The notes below the pieces were generated by a model. That model did no database searches. It saw only the letters and a program-made list of their open reading frames with translations, and was not told the origin of the DNA. Both the position numbers and the translations under genes were made by a program. A DNA stretch of 64,000 bases from Metellina segmentata (taxonomy: Eukaryota > Arthropoda > Arachnida > Araneae > Tetragnathidae): the NCBI GenBank assembly GCA_947359465.1, contig OX375872.1, forward strand, positions 140,441,608-140,505,607. The letters run 5' to 3'. This document shows positions 32,101-43,815 of this stretch, in pieces (the stretch's first letter is position 1; the number at the start of each line of letters is the position of its first letter).

Positions 32101-32660
32101 AGTATATTCGAATACAAAAGTATTCGTCTACTCGATATTTAAAAGAATTTATTGTACTAGATACTTAAATGTATTCGATTCTTACAAGTATCCGTTGTAC
32201 TCAATCTTAAAAATATTCGTTGTACTCGATTCTTGAAAGTATCGTTACTCTCGATTATTGAAAATATTCGTTGCAGCACTCAATTCTTAAAAGTATTTGT
32301 TGTACTCAATTTGTAAAAGTATTCGTTGTACTCGATTTATAAAAGCATTTGTAGTACTCGATTCTTAAAAGTATTCGTTGTACTCTATTCTTTCTCGTGT
32401 TCGAATACAGTAGTATTAATCCAAAGTATTCAATTTCTAAAATATTCATTTTAAGTATTCAAATACCAAAGTATTCATACTAAGTATTTGAATGTCAAAG
32501 TATGCATCCAACTCGTTTTTATATAATAGCCTTATATCGCAGTTGGCAGATTCTTACTATCGATTAGTCGTTTTTTGAATATGTATTCGAATATTTATTC
32601 TATTCTTGAAAGTACTAGAATACCAAGTACTCGGTTATAAAAAGTACTAGACTCTGACCT
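32101..32660 (+). repeat. TATTCG microsatellite-like array, locus 1
   Basis: Roughly 22-bp units of AAAGTATTCGTTGTACTCGA type give way to TATTCGAATAC palindromes. The same vocabulary makes up 41110-41500. Confidence 0.85.
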
Positions 32661-32759
32661 TCTGCTAATGAGACTGTTCCATTACATGTGAAAACGAACC
32701 ACGTGTAATCCGATCTACTTACTCATCCGTAAAAGTTTTAACTTGTGTACTATTTGTAA

Positions 32760-33655
32760 GCATTCAACTCTATTGCCGTGCTTGTCAAAACAAGTCGTAT
32801 CTCCAAATTTGTTCTGCAGGGTTAAATATTGTAAAAATGTAGCGTTTAAAATTATCTGATATCTCAACTCTAAACAGTTAGATCATACTCAATCAGCAGC
32901 TGTTTGAGTAGGATCCAACTGTGTGCAGTTCAGGGCGTTTTACTCAATCAGTAGTTGGTCGAGTGATCACACTGTTATCTAATGTTTGTGAAGTATTACA
33001 TATTTATAAACCATACATCTAACAATATAATTCGAAAAGACCAAATATGAATATGAGAGGCATTTTCTGTCAAGCCAAATGTAGGTGGCGGTAGTGCTAC
33101 TGTGGCGAAACGTGTTTCCTATACGTATTCCGAACGCAACGTAACTTGGCTTGCTTTTGGAATACGATTTCAATACTTCGCCAATAAAAAATTCCAAAGG
33201 ATGAATTCCGAATTGATATATAATAGTTGATTGGTCAACGCCAGTTAGATTAAACGCCAAACTTCACCGATGCACTATATTTTAAGGTAACCCATATATG
33301 CACCATCGATGAGCTCTTGGGTAATGGAAGTAAAATCTTTACTTTATGTCTGGTTTGTTTGTTTTTTGCACTGAAAGTCCTTCTCACATACTTTTATGTA
33401 ACTTTTGATAAACATTCAGCGTGTACTGCCTTGCCAGACAACAAGGCTTATCTCCAAGTTTGTTCTGTAAGGTTAACGATTGTTCAAATTATCTGATGTC
33501 TCATAATGCCAAACAGTTAGATCATACTCAATCAGCAGTTGTTTGAGTATGACCTAACTGTATTCGGCGTTGCGAGCGTGTTATACTCAATCAACAGTTG
33601 GTCAAGTGATCCCACTGCTATCTAAAGTTTGTGAAGCATTTGATACTTAAAAGCG
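32760..33655 (+). repeat. large direct duplication, ~650 bp apart
   Basis: AAACAGTTAGATCATACTCA through GTTTGAGTA, TACTCAATCA, AGTTGGTC and GTGATC occurs at about 32870-33000 and 33520-33640. Blocks near 32800 and 33440 (CAAGTCGTATCTCCAA / CAAGGCTTATCTCCAA) also match. Confidence 0.8.
33045..33360. repeat. dispersed repeat, copy shared with 4040-4345
   Basis: See the copy at 4040. It lies between the two arms of the duplication at 32760-33655. The 93-codon reverse frame here is accounted for by the repeat. Confidence 0.5.
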
Positions 33656-34693
33656 CTGCATCTAACAATCTAATTCGAAACGACCTAACAAAAGAGTAAG
33701 TTACTCTTATATACTGCATATTTGGTGAACTTAGCAATTTTACAGTTGAAATGCACATCATACATTTGACAGAAAATGCTTCTTTAACTTGTCAGTCATC
33801 TATAATCGTAGAGCTTCAATCTGAACGACTTTCATCATTTCCGCGGGCAGTTGCAAGTTGGTCAAAGCGAACATGCTTAAAAAAAACTTGTTCAATCAGT
33901 GAGTGTTGAGTGTCCAATTGAGCAATGGAATTTCTGTTTTCACACGATGCTGCGAATTTCATTTCTCATAAACCGCACCCGTCTCTACATAGAAAAATAG
34001 GTTGCCCCAAATTTGTAACTTCATCTGCAAGACATAACAAATCTTTGAATCAGTAACTAAGCGTTAGACTTAACTCAAAACTCATGTGGGGAGTGCAAAG
34101 ATAAAGGCAAGCTGTCACTTCGCTCGGGCCAACCGATTCGCACCTGCCACAACAATGACGAAATTTGCAATTGCTTCGCACGACTCCCAAATGGTGTCAT
34201 AGAATTCATTACCTATTTTCCGGTTTGAGTGCGTCCAGCTATACAGTGATAAACCGAATTGAGGTTTATCGCAAAGACACTTTAAAGAACTTTAAAGACT
34301 TTGGTGTCGCAACACTTGGACATGTTTATAGAGTACTTGAAATTTTAAGACGCCCCGGTGTCTGAGTTCAACCGGTTTAATCAGTCAATAAAAATAGTTT
34401 TATTTATTTATAGTAGGCATATTCGGCCTTTGTAAACGTTGGTGGCAGAAAATCCCTCTGAAGCTGTTTAGTTGAATTTTTCAGCTGCGAAAATTTACTT
34501 AAAGCAAGTTTAATTATTTCCTTGGCGATTAAGTGAAAGGACTTACCCCATTTTGCAATTTGAAATAAATCGCATGGTATTACCTGTATGTATTTCACTA
34601 AGGTACTTGGGGCAAGAGGGCGACGTTTTTTGTTTACTGTCGAATGACAACAACAAATATAAACACTATAAAATCGACTATTACGGGATTCAT
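33656..34693. other. no recognisable feature
   Basis: Unassigned. 34100-34370 is slightly richer in G+C, with an unrecognised 66-codon frame. Confidence 0.35.
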
Positions 34694-35001
34694 TCTCCAA
34701 TTTGCAGGGCCAAAGGGATGCGAGTTCGAAACTCGATCCAACCAAACACCGCTATACATGTGGGGATGGTATACGTTAAATTGGCCGTGGTCTTAAATAT
34801 CCTCACGTTGGCGTAGTGTGGAGAAAGTTTGGAGTGTGGGGCGCCAGCTCATGTGTTGACCTCATCATCTGACTGTGGTTCAAAGTTACAAGGTGTAGTC
34901 CTGGATCTTTTCCTTCGGGATTGATCTGATCTTGGATCATCGCCAATAGCTCCAATGCCCCCCGCCGTTAATTCACCTAAATACATCTCCAATTTTTGCA
35001 G
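34694..35001 (+). mobile_element. SINE1, 5'-truncated, with target duplication
   Basis: TCTCCAATTTGCAG (34694-34707) and TCTCCAATTTTTGCAG (34986-35001) differ only in the T run. Between them is a SINE1 starting just before box B GTTCGAAAC (34724-34732), then AGTGTGGGGCGCCAGCTCAT, CTGACTGTGGTTCAAAGTTA and the tail GCCGTTAATTCACC. Confidence 0.85.
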
Positions 35002-35622
35002 TTAGTTTGGAAATATCGTTACTCAAAAAATATAGTTGGTCTGCCGCTCTACAGTCATACACTGGGGAAAATAAAATAGAGTTTGGTTTGTCTCTCTACG
35101 GTCAGTGTACTACGCGAGGGCTAATGAAATACACATAGTGAGAAAACTCATTTGCTTGAAGAATACATAAAGACCGCAAATCTATGTAGGAAAATGCTCC
35201 GTAACAATTCCACCAACCGCCGCAATGACATAATGAAAGGTGAAAATCCGTAGTCATTACGGAATGTTCGTCATCGCCACATAACTCTGACAAGCGCTAA
35301 GCCGCTTTTTTCGCTGCCGAAACAAGATTCACTGACACATACACGATTCACTAGTGTAAACAAGGATTACAGTCTGCGAATGGGAAATACGTGCGTCTCC
35401 CCGTGGCAGTGGAGCGCCAAATTTCCAACGGTACGGCGTGTCAAAGCGGGGATATCGACAGGTGTGGAAAAACAAAAAGAAATATGCAACGTCTGGAAAA
35501 TGATTGAGGTCGACAAACCTTGGATAGCTTGCCACCAGAGCAAAATACTTCCAGCCCGAATTTAGATTTCAGATTGCGCATGAGACGAGCATTTACACAT
35601 CATATCGTCCTCAGAAAGTTGG
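35002..35622. other. unassigned; higher-GC patch at 35290-35565
   Basis: A 61-codon + frame (35380-35565) starts at an ATG in fair context, but a 68-codon frame lies opposite and neither is recognisable. Confidence 0.25.
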
Positions 35623-35765
35623 TTGGCCGTGGGTTTCATGTCGCCAGAGCCATATTTGGCCGAGCCGTGCCAAATAACGTCAAGTAAGGGGACCCACGCA
35701 GCACAATGAAAGTTTCACTGAGACAGAAGAGAGATAGATACCCAGGCTAAGTTAATAAATAAGCG
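35623..35765 (-). repeat. SINE2 copy without recognisable head
   Basis: On the + strand: GTTGGTTGGCCGTGGGTTTC, AGAGCCATATTTGGCC, GAGCCGTGCCAAA, then CACAATGAAAGTTTCACTGA and AGACAGAAGAGAGA. Same order as the SINE2 at 14757. Confidence 0.75.
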
Positions 35766-35805
35766 TGGTAACAAGAGTTCAGTTGTTGGTTAAATTAGAG
35801 TTCGG

Positions 35806-35935
35806 GTGACTGCGTTTTTTGACATAGAGAACATATTTGGTCAAGCTGCGCCAAACAACGTTAAGTGAATGGAGTTTCGCATTACAATAAATGCTTTACT
35901 GGCAGAAAATAGAAATGCACCCCAGCAGGATTAAT
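35806..35935 (-). repeat. SINE2 copy, diverged
   Basis: GAACATATTTGGTCAAGCTG, CGCCAAACAACGTTAAGTG, then TACAATAAATGCTTTACTGG and CAGAAAATAGAAATGCACCC. Second SINE2 in a row, same orientation. Confidence 0.7.
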
Positions 35936-36639
35936 AACAGCTAATTTCCTTTCGGGGTAAAATAAAATTATACTTTTTAAGACTCAAATTCTCTATGGAA
36001 TGAAGACAATTATTTAATGGGATGGTTTAAACCGATAAATCGCAATATTAAAAGACAACGGCCCTGAGCAATCGCCCAGTATCTCCATTCATTAAGATGA
36101 TACTACCCTCTACAAACATTGGGTACTACCATCAGACGGACCCCACGTACCTATCATGCCAAGAATTTACCGGTTTGACTGGAAGCTAAGGACATTACTG
36201 ATGGTACATAACCGGCCCTCTGAGTTCAGGGACCTCCTGACACTTGTCCCCCCAGAACCCTGACCTTGACCGTGACGGTTGACAGGGCCATAACTTCCGG
36301 CGCTGTTAACGGTGCAAACTAGCCTAGGGCTAAGAGTTGCAGGGGCCCCGTTCAGTAGAGTCGATGAGAGGCGACATTGATTTACCATTAAGTAGGAACA
36401 CTGCGGGTAGAGGAATAGTGGAGTAGTGGCATTCAAGGAATGTAAGGACTATATTTAGGCATAATACACTATTTATAAGACTAGAATGGATTTTGATGAT
36501 TTGCACCTCCGTAGAATGACTGAAACGGTATTGGAGGCAACGTACATTCTTCAATCAAGTCGAGGATAAACGGCATTATTTACCACAAGGTAAGAATACT
36601 CGAACAGTGAAGTTAGGGTATTAACCTTGCAAGTGGTAT
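35936..36639. other. no recognisable feature
   Basis: Unassigned DNA. AATGTAAGGACTATATTTAGG and ACGGCATTATTTACCAC-like text recur in weak form at 36780-36990. Confidence 0.35.
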
Positions 36640-36780
36640 CGACGAGTTATCTCGTCCAGCCAGATCTCACCAATTTTGTTAATGATGAGATATCTACGTC
36701 ATGGACATACTTTTATTGGGACGAGATCGCGATCTGGTCAGTTTTGTTAATGACTAGATATCTCATCAAGACAACCACCA
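36640..36780 (+). repeat. ~45-bp ATATCTCGTC repeat, locus 1
   Basis: GACGAGTTATCTCGTCCAGC, AGATCT-CACCAATTTTGTTAATGA and CTGGTCAGTTTTGTTAATGA are units of one short repeat, also seen at 37565-37770 and 60360-60500. Confidence 0.7.
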
Positions 36781-37564
36781 GGGTTAAAGAGATATTAAAA
36801 CTATATTTAGGCTCTTATTATGTTAGTAGGTTTACAAGTTTCTTGATTTGTCATCTTTTTTGGAATGACTAAAACGTTATTCGGGGCTAAAAGTATTTCT
36901 AAATCATGTAGATAAAAAACGGCATTCATTTACCACTAAATAAGAATATTGTGAAATCAGTGGAGCTAGTATGTTTAAGGAATGTGTGAGGATTGTCTCT
37001 CAATCTGTTCTATAATTAAGTCTCATTTAACGGTTAAATTGTTCAGAAATAGTTGTCGCGTTTGTAAAAAAAGATGGAAAACAAAAAGATTTAATCGTAA
37101 TAAAAGGTTTTTTTTTCTTACATGGAATGGGGTAAGAGCTGCACTTAATGTGTAGGGCTAGGATCTTGGATAATTTGACATCTTTTTTTGGAATGACTGA
37201 ACTTTTATTCGATGTAACAACTATCCACAAACCAAGAACGTTTCTTTTTGCCATCGTCAAATGAAAAACGCAATTTGATGTGTCTCAATTTAAACCACGT
37301 AAAATTCGCGTTCATAAATATAAACTCTCCCTTTGTCCTAGAATAAGGCTAGAATTTAATGCTCAAATTTTGCTCCCAAATAGTTGTCACGTTTCTAAGA
37401 AAGATGAAAAAGATTTATTCGTAAATTGAAAGGTTTATTTTCTAAACGTGGTTAAATATTGTATATTAAGACCGTGTTTTATCTTTTGGTTAAAGTTTCG
37501 GAATTACGATTAATATTACTTGGGAGGGATTTTCATGCCTCAATCTTTCTTTGTTGATCCTCCA
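36781..37564. other. no gene seen
   Basis: AT-rich, with weak duplication of TCATCTTTTTTGGAATGACT near 36850 and 37170. Confidence 0.4.
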
Positions 37565-37770
37565 AGTGGTTTTGACGAGATATCTCGTCCATCAAGATGT
37601 GATTAATTTTGCTAATGATAAGATATAGCGACATTAAGATATTGACAATTTTTATGATATCAAGATCTGGCCAGTTTTTTCAAATGATGAAATTTCTCGT
37701 CCCCCCCCCCCAAGATCTGGTCAGTTTTGCTAATGGCAAGATGCCTCGTTGAGATAACCATTAAGAGGGT
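37565..37770 (+). repeat. ~45-bp ATATCTCGTC repeat, locus 2
   Basis: Contains a perfect 16-bp palindrome GACGAGATATCTCGTC at 37574-37589 and three or four units ending GGTCAGTTTTGCTAATG. A C10 run lies near 37702. Confidence 0.8.
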
Positions 37771-37867
37771 TAATGAGTACAATTTTACAGGCATTACGTT
37801 TAGATGACAATATATTACACTTTTCATGTATGTTAACCTTGCAAGTGGTTTGGAGATATAACATCCT

Positions 37868-38185
37868 AAGACAGGGTAGGTGTGTGAATCTGCATTTCTA
37901 TAGAGTGGGAAAAAAAGATGAAATTCCCTAAGTCTACTACTACTATCAGATGATCAATCAATGGGCCGATCAGATTATGAATTCATGGGCCAATCAGTTG
38001 ATGAATCAATTGATGGGCGTCTTCTCACTACCCGTAAACCAATCAGAAGATAAATGTAATGTTCCACCCAATAAACGAAAGCAATCCAAGGATCACGTTA
38101 CTATTAGTGTTGGTCACATGATTCTGGGCGCACAAGATTGTCATTGCTTGCTCTACTTTTATATTTCCTCTATGGATCCGAGAGC
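37868..38185 (+). repeat. CCAAT-rich dispersed module, copy 1
   Basis: GGTAGGTGTGTGAATCTGCA, TTTCTATAGAGTGG, then GGGCCAATCAG and ACCAATCAG with TGATGAATCAAT, and a closing GCTCTACTTTTATATTTCCTC. Copies 2 and 3 are at 39725-40015 and 44763-44905. Repeated CCAATCAG (NF-Y type) motifs look promoter-like, but no downstream gene is seen. Confidence 0.7.
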
Positions 38186-38813
38186 AACACCATAATTTTT
38201 ACCACGCCATATGACAAGTTTTACACCTGACGCTCAAAGGAAGTATATGATTTTATGCTGAGACAAGCAGACAGTGATTAAAAATTCGAACCAAATCTTT
38301 AAAAAATGAGTACAAAGTACTTTCTAAAACTATAAGCTATGAAACTACTAACTGCGTGCTGGAAAATGTGAGTTGTTCCTAGCATTTTGCTATTGAGAGA
38401 GTTCCCTCTTAAAATATGTGCTCCTTAAAGAAACTTATTTTTGTCAAAAGTAGACTTTATTCGATCAGTAAACCATTAAGCCTATTCAAGAAAGTATATT
38501 TATTTAATGTCTGGATAGTTGAAGGCATACGTTCAGACTATACATTCTAGTTCTTTATTCCGGAGCCTATTTACGTAGTCTAGACGCAAAAAGTAAGCAA
38601 TTAATAAGCCTTTTTTGAAAGTAATTGTATAAAAGATAAGAACAATTTCTACTATTGTTTCATTTATGATACTATTTACCTTACAATCGCAGGCAGGACT
38701 AACTTGCTTTTTCTAAACGAAGTCGAGCTCAAATTCAATTTGAAAAGTTGATTGGGTTTTATGACGCAAGGAGCATATTGGCTGATTTGAAAAATGTTCC
38801 TGGAACACACCTT
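38186..38813. other. no gene seen; SINE2 fragment at its end
   Basis: 38748-38800 has GTTGATTGGGTTTTATGACG and CAAGGAGCATATTGGC, a reverse-strand SINE2 3' fragment. The rest is unassigned. Confidence 0.45.
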
Positions 38814-39470
38814 AGGTTGTTGAATTTACTTCGCACTGATAATTGGTAATTTGGTAATATTAGTTAACGTCGTACTAGAGCAACACAACGGGCTATTGAC
38901 GACGGTCCGGAATCAGTCCCTTAAGGGAAAGATTCGAGGACAACACCTCGTAATTTTGAACCACGGTCAGATGACGATGCAACACCTGAGCTGGCACCCC
39001 ACTCTCCAAACTTCCACGCCAACCCAACGTGAGGACTTTAGGCCACGACAGATTTAAGGTGCACCAGCCGCCTCTACACCATACGTTTACAAACATCCAT
39101 GCCCGGACCCGGATTCGAACCAGGAACCTTCCGATCTAGAGGCTAACACCTTAACCACTATACCGGTTGGTCGGCAACTACTTCGCACTGAAGCAACACA
39201 ACGGGCTATTGGCGACAGTACGAGATCAGTCTCGAAAGAGTCAGATCCGAGAACGACATCTCATAATTTTGAACCACGATCAGATGACGAGGAAATATCT
39301 GAGCTAGCACCCCTCTCCAAACTTCCACACCCCGCCAAAGCGAGAACATTTGAGGCAACGACAGATTTGACGTGCACAAGCACTTTTCGTAAACGACGTT
39401 CTTAACTAGGATTCGAACTCGCAAACCTTCGGTTGGCGCTTAAAACTTGCATACCACATAACTAAACACA
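38814..39470 (-). mobile_element. SINE1 outer copy, split by another SINE1
   Basis: On the + strand the tail side GTTGTTGAATTTACTTCGCA (38814-38839) continues at 39192 with AGCAACACAACGGGC. The body runs through CATAATTTTGAACCACGATC and GAGCTAGCACCCC to a head with box B GGATTCGAACTCGC-type text near 39410. Diverged, so the older of the pair. Confidence 0.85.
38840..39179 (-). mobile_element. SINE1 inner copy, full-length (340 bp)
   Basis: Target duplication ACTTCGCACTGA at 38828-38839 and 39180-39191. Reverse-strand head has box A TATAGTGGTTAAG (39150-39162) and box B GGTTCGAATCC (39111-39121). Very close to the copy at 16137-16469, so a recently active subfamily. Confidence 0.93.
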
Positions 39471-39497
39471 CGGGATGTTTTACTGAATCAGAAGAGG

Positions 39498-39650
39498 TAA
39501 GTAGTTGAATTAACGCCGCACTGGAGTGATACAACGGGGTATTGGCGACGGTCCAGGATCAATAAAAACTCGAGGACAACACGTAATTTGAATCATAGTC
39601 AGATGACGAGGTCAACACTTGAGCTGGTACCCCACACAGTGTAGACGTGA
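39498..39650 (-). repeat. SINE1 fragment
   Basis: GTAGTTGAATTAACGCCGCA, GACGGTCCAGGATCAAT, AGATGACGAGGTCAACAC and GAGCTGGTACCCCACAC in body order. The 5' half is missing. Confidence 0.8.
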
Positions 39651-39724
39651 AGTGTAAGTAGACTGAGATATTCATTGGAGCTTAAAAATGTGTCACCCAC
39701 ATATAACCTATCAACAATTAATGA

Positions 39725-40015
39725 CGTGACTGCTCTGTGAATGCATAAAGGATTTATAGAGTGGTGACAAAAATGGTGAAATCACCGGTCTACTATGTAG
39801 CGCGGACCAATTAGATGATGAATCAATGGATGGACGTCTCCTCCAGTTCCGTGGATCAATCAGATGATGAATGTTCGTTACGAAACATCAGACGAAAGAG
39901 TCTTCGGGTCACGTCACTCTATCATAGTTTTGGTCACATCATCCTGGCCAAGTAAAAAGGTAACAACTGCTCACTCTACTTTTATGTCTCCTCTACTGTC
40001 AGATTTCTAGAGCAG
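39725..40015 (+). repeat. CCAAT-rich dispersed module, copy 2
   Basis: TATAGAGTGGTGACAAAAATG, GCGGACCAATTAGATGATGA, GGATCAATCAGATGATGAA, TTTGGTCACATCATCCTGG and CTCTACTTTTATGTCTCCTC follow the order of copy 1. Confidence 0.7.
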
Positions 40016-40537
40016 TGGGCATATCAGAGTCACCGTAAACGTGAAAGACCGGCCTCGAGCGCTAATTCCTTTTTGGTCGATTCAAAATTAACTTTTCCTT
40101 TTATTCAGAAGTCAAACAAAAGCCCGTCATTCATAGCGGCACATGGGTTACAATGCTAAAAACTCAGTTTAAACGAATGAAGACAAATTACTTCCCACAC
40201 GACTGTTACTCGTCCTTTACTTGCTTCGTTTCCGCGACTCGTAAAAAATTTGCTGAGGATAATTTTATGTTCTCAAAGACTCTCAAATAGTAGAGCTTTT
40301 AAACCTGCGCCAGCGTATGAGAATGAATTAAACTGGTGATAGTTGTCAGCCGAGCGTAAATAAAAGACAGTGCTGGAAGGGTTAAAAAGAGGTAATATTT
40401 CGGTCAAGGGCATTTAAAGGAAATTTAAATCTTATTGTTTTGACAGGAAACCTCTGGAAAGACGATATCTTAGACATTTCTTTCGTGGAGCATATTTGAA
40501 TAATATATAAAGTCGTCAAAAAAGGAATCGTTTTAAA
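40016..40537. other. no recognisable feature
   Basis: Unassigned; no frame above 60 codons. Confidence 0.35.
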
Positions 40538-41010
40538 TAGTACTGAGGCCTGTCATCTAACTTAATACTGGGGCCAGGTCATCTGAACTAGTACTGGGGA
40601 CCGTCATCTAAACTAGTAATGGGGACCGTCATCTACACTGGTACTGAGGCCTGTCATCTAAGCTAGTACCAGGCCCCGTTATCTGAACTACTACTAGGGA
40701 CCGTCATCTGAACTAGTATTACGGACTGTCATCTGAACTGGTACTGAGGCCTGTCATCTAAACTTTTACTAGAGACCGTCATCTAATACCGGTAATCATC
40801 ATCTGAAGTAGTACTATAGGCCATCATTTGAACTGGTACTGAGGCCTGTTATCTAAACATAACTGGAGCCTGTCACCTTACATGGTAGTCTGGGATCCTT
40901 AATCTAAACTGGTACTCAAGGATATGTCATCTGAACCAGTACTAAAGTCCATCATCAAAATTAATACTAAAGCCCGTTATGGTATTGGAACATGTGATCT
41001 AAACTGGTTC
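40538..41010 (+). repeat. 25-26 bp tandem array, ~17 copies
   Basis: Units of AGTACTGGGGACCGTCATCT plus AAACT or GAACT, with variants GAGGCCTGTC and ACGGACTGTC. Divergence rises toward both ends. Confidence 0.92.
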
Positions 41011-41109
41011 AACTTCAGTTTTTCTAATTTTATTGACATCCAAAAAGAAAATAGTTATTTTTTTAGATTAAAATCAAAATAATTTACTCTAGTCTAATCC
41101 AGTATTAAT

Positions 41110-41500
41110 GGCAGATGGGAGTATTCGAATACAAAAGTACTCGTGTATTCGATACTTAATTTTTGAACTCGATTCGTTCTTGCTATATTCGAATACAATA
41201 GTATGCATCCAAATTATTTGAATACCACTGAACTCGAATATCAAAATTCTGAGATACAAAAGTACGCTAACACAAATATAATCGCATACGAAGATACTCG
41301 GATAACAAAGAGTACTTGGATACCAAAATACTAGAATTCCAAAATATTCATCCTAAGTATTCGAATACAAAAGCATTCTTGTAACCTATTTTTATATACA
41401 AGCCTAAAATCGGCAGTTGATCGATTTTTTTTCTCGATACTTTACTCAAACACTTGAAAGTACTCGAAAATACCGCGTATTCGATTATAAAAAGTACTCG
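41110..41500 (+). repeat. TATTCG microsatellite-like array, locus 2
   Basis: GTATTCGAATACAAAAGTA-type units, then ACTCGAT motifs. Same family as 32101-32660, about 9 kb away. Confidence 0.85.
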
Positions 41501-41999
41501 ATTCTCATTTTCTCTCATTCAGAGATGCAGAAGATCACGGCCCGGATTCAGCCCGCGTACCGCATGTATGTATCCTAGGTTGGATAAATACACTTCAACA
41601 CACATATTTCGATTCATCTTAAGCATTTTCATAGCCGGTTGACTGTCTCACTTTCACGGCTGAGCAACACAAGATGCGCTTTCTATTTCAAGGCAAAGAA
41701 GCACACAAGCGAAGTAAGGTAATCGGACCGTCAAGGCAGACAATCACATGTGATTAAAATTTCACGCCGGAATGGTTTTCCATACATGAAAGATATCACA
41801 ATCTTATACGAAGAGTTACAATTTTCTCGAGAATACATCATTGTGTTTAGTTAACTGATTTTAGCATTATCTTTCCATACCCTCACCAAATGGTTCGATC
41901 GCTTTTATTCAATACATTTAAGGCATCGTTAATTAGGTATTTTTAGGAGCAATTGAATATTTTATATGGATTCTAATCTTAAGAAGCGAATGTTTCCAG
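41501..41999. other. no recognisable feature
   Basis: Unassigned AT-rich DNA. Confidence 0.35.
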
Positions 42000-42475
42000 A
42001 TTGTTCCGACTATTCCATAGAATACAGTAAAATCTTTCCAGTGTATTTTCATCTAAGAAAAGGACCAAGGGAGTCTTTTCAAACGATTCTATTCATCAGA
42101 ATGAGCCAATAGAATCGTTTCAAAGGTTTCTATTCTAAAGAAAAGATCCATCGAATCGTACCAAAGAAAGATTCTATTCCAAGGAAAAGACGAATTGAAT
42201 CTTTCTAAGGATTGAAAGGATCCATGGATTCTTTTGAAAGATATGATTATTTAGTCATTGTGGTTGTGAGGTAAAAGCAACACTACAATACTCAGAAATC
42301 TCGCGATGATAAGAAGATTGAATCCACAGCTGAAAGTTGGTCATCTTATTCAGCAGAGAACGTGTAAGGAGGAAGAGATAGAATCGTTCCAAAGAAATAT
42401 TCTATTCCAAGGAAAGGATCAATCTCTATCAATCCAAAGATTCTATTCCAAGGAAAGCTTTGTAAAGATTGAAAG
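42000..42475 (+). repeat. 40-bp GGAAAGG/TAGAATC family, locus 4
   Basis: About seven units, including one copy of the 52-bp GTAAAAGCAACACTACAATA repeat at 42240-42285. A ~150-bp part (CACAGCTGAAAGTTGGTCAT near 42321) recurs at about 42519. Confidence 0.8.
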
Positions 42476-43019
42476 AATCTATGAATTCTTTAAAAAGGTG
42501 TGGTGTTTTGAAGACACGGCTGACAGCTGGTTATCTTATCCGGCACAGAACTTGTAGAGAAAGGAAAGAGAATATCCCTTTTACTGACTCAAGGGGACTG
42601 AAACTGGATTCTTTTGCACTCCAATCCCTAATTGGCTTAGTGAGTGATATTAAACCCTAATCGCTGGGTACGTTTCCCCACCCGCGTATGCAGTGTCTTT
42701 TTTAGCTGCTGTTGGAAGTCCCACTCGACTTCCGTAGTTTGCCCCCCCCCCTGAGTCCGTTGTCATAGCAACGGCTTACCTTGGTACCAAACATATTGGT
42801 ATAAGATTGCCTGAGTTCATTAAACGAAAAAATGTCTCGTAGATCCTGAGATTAGGCTTTTTTTTATTTGCTCCGTATCGAGGAATATACGAAGCACAAG
42901 GACGGGAAAATGTGCCAGATCATTTAGATTAATGCGAGGTGAAAGACATTTACATTGTGAAAATCTGGATTGGATATGTTGGTTCAGACTCCGCTTGGAT
43001 TTGTGTCGATAACTTCCCT
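42476..43019. other. no recognisable feature
   Basis: Contains a C9 run at 42741-42751. The 63-98 codon frames are unrecognisable. Confidence 0.35.
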
Positions 43020-43545
43020 TTTGTTTAGTCATTAGATAAAAAAAATTCCCCGATTCCTCTGACTTTGGGAATTTGTTCAGAAAAAAAGTTGCTACTACTT
43101 CTCTTTCTTTTATCAATAGATAAAAAATTCCCGACTCCTTTTACTTTGGGAGAAGTTCAAACGACCATTGATTTAGAATTGGGTTTATGTGGATAACTTC
43201 CCTTTGTTGCATCAATAGATAAAAAATTCCCGACTACATTTGCTTTGGGAGAAGTTCAAAGATTTGCTACGACTGCTGTTTTATTAAAAAGACTCTACGA
43301 CTATCGCTTTACATGTGGTTTGGAACTTTTACATTTAGCTCTGTTTTTCTATCTTTACTGTCTCGCAACTGTCACAGTAGTGTGGTCAGAAATTTTTCAT
43401 AGAGCATTGCTTTGGGAAATGTTCAAACGTTGCAGCCAGTCTTACATTTAATGTTGAGTGTCTATTCAGATTGTCAGGCAACTTTCGTAGAAATGTGGTC
43501 AGACGTTTTTCATGAAGCAATATTTTGAAAAATGTTTAAAAAGTT
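43020..43545 (+). repeat. ~110-bp tandem array
   Basis: ATAGATAAAAAATTCCCGACT then TTTGGGAGAAGTTCAAA repeats at about 43030, 43115 and 43212. TGTGGTCAGAAATTTTTCAT at 43381 recurs near 43494 as TGTGGTCAGACGTTTTTCAT. Confidence 0.75.
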
Positions 43546-43558
43546 CTGGTGCAAGTTA

Positions 43559-43627
43559 AACGCAGCGATGTCGGTCAGTTTCGCACAGAAATTCAAACAT
43601 CCTTGTAAAGTGAACATCTTTTTGCAA
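43559..43627 (+). repeat. 69-bp exact repeat, copy 1 (partner 45677-45745)
   Basis: All 69 bases from AACGCAGCGATG to CTTTTTGCAA are identical to 45677-45745, while the flanks on both sides are unrelated. It follows the ~110-bp array. One frame reads MSVSFAQKFKHPCKVNIF. Confidence 0.95.
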
Positions 43628-43635
43628 ATATCTGG

Positions 43636-43815
43636 CGTGGCCTCAATTGGTGTGATTTGGAAGCGCTTAGAGAGTGGATTTCTAGCTCAGGTATTGACCT
43701 CATCATCTGACCGTGGTTCAAAATTAAGTGGCGTTGTCCTTTCCTATCGGGGTTGATCCAAGACCGTCACAAATAGCCCATTGTGTCGCTTCAGAGTGAC
43801 GTGAATGAACTACCT
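43636..43815 (+). repeat. SINE1, 5'-truncated
   Basis: GGAAGCGCTTAGAGAGTGG, CTCATCATCTGACCGTGG, TTCAAAATTAAGTGGCG, GGGGTTGATCCAAGACCGTC and GTGACGTGAATGAACTACC. Body and tail only. Confidence 0.8.

Noticed and set aside
32979..33260. 93-codon reverse frame
   Set aside because: Overlaps a dispersed repeat also found at 4040-4345, where the corresponding frame gives an unrelated protein.
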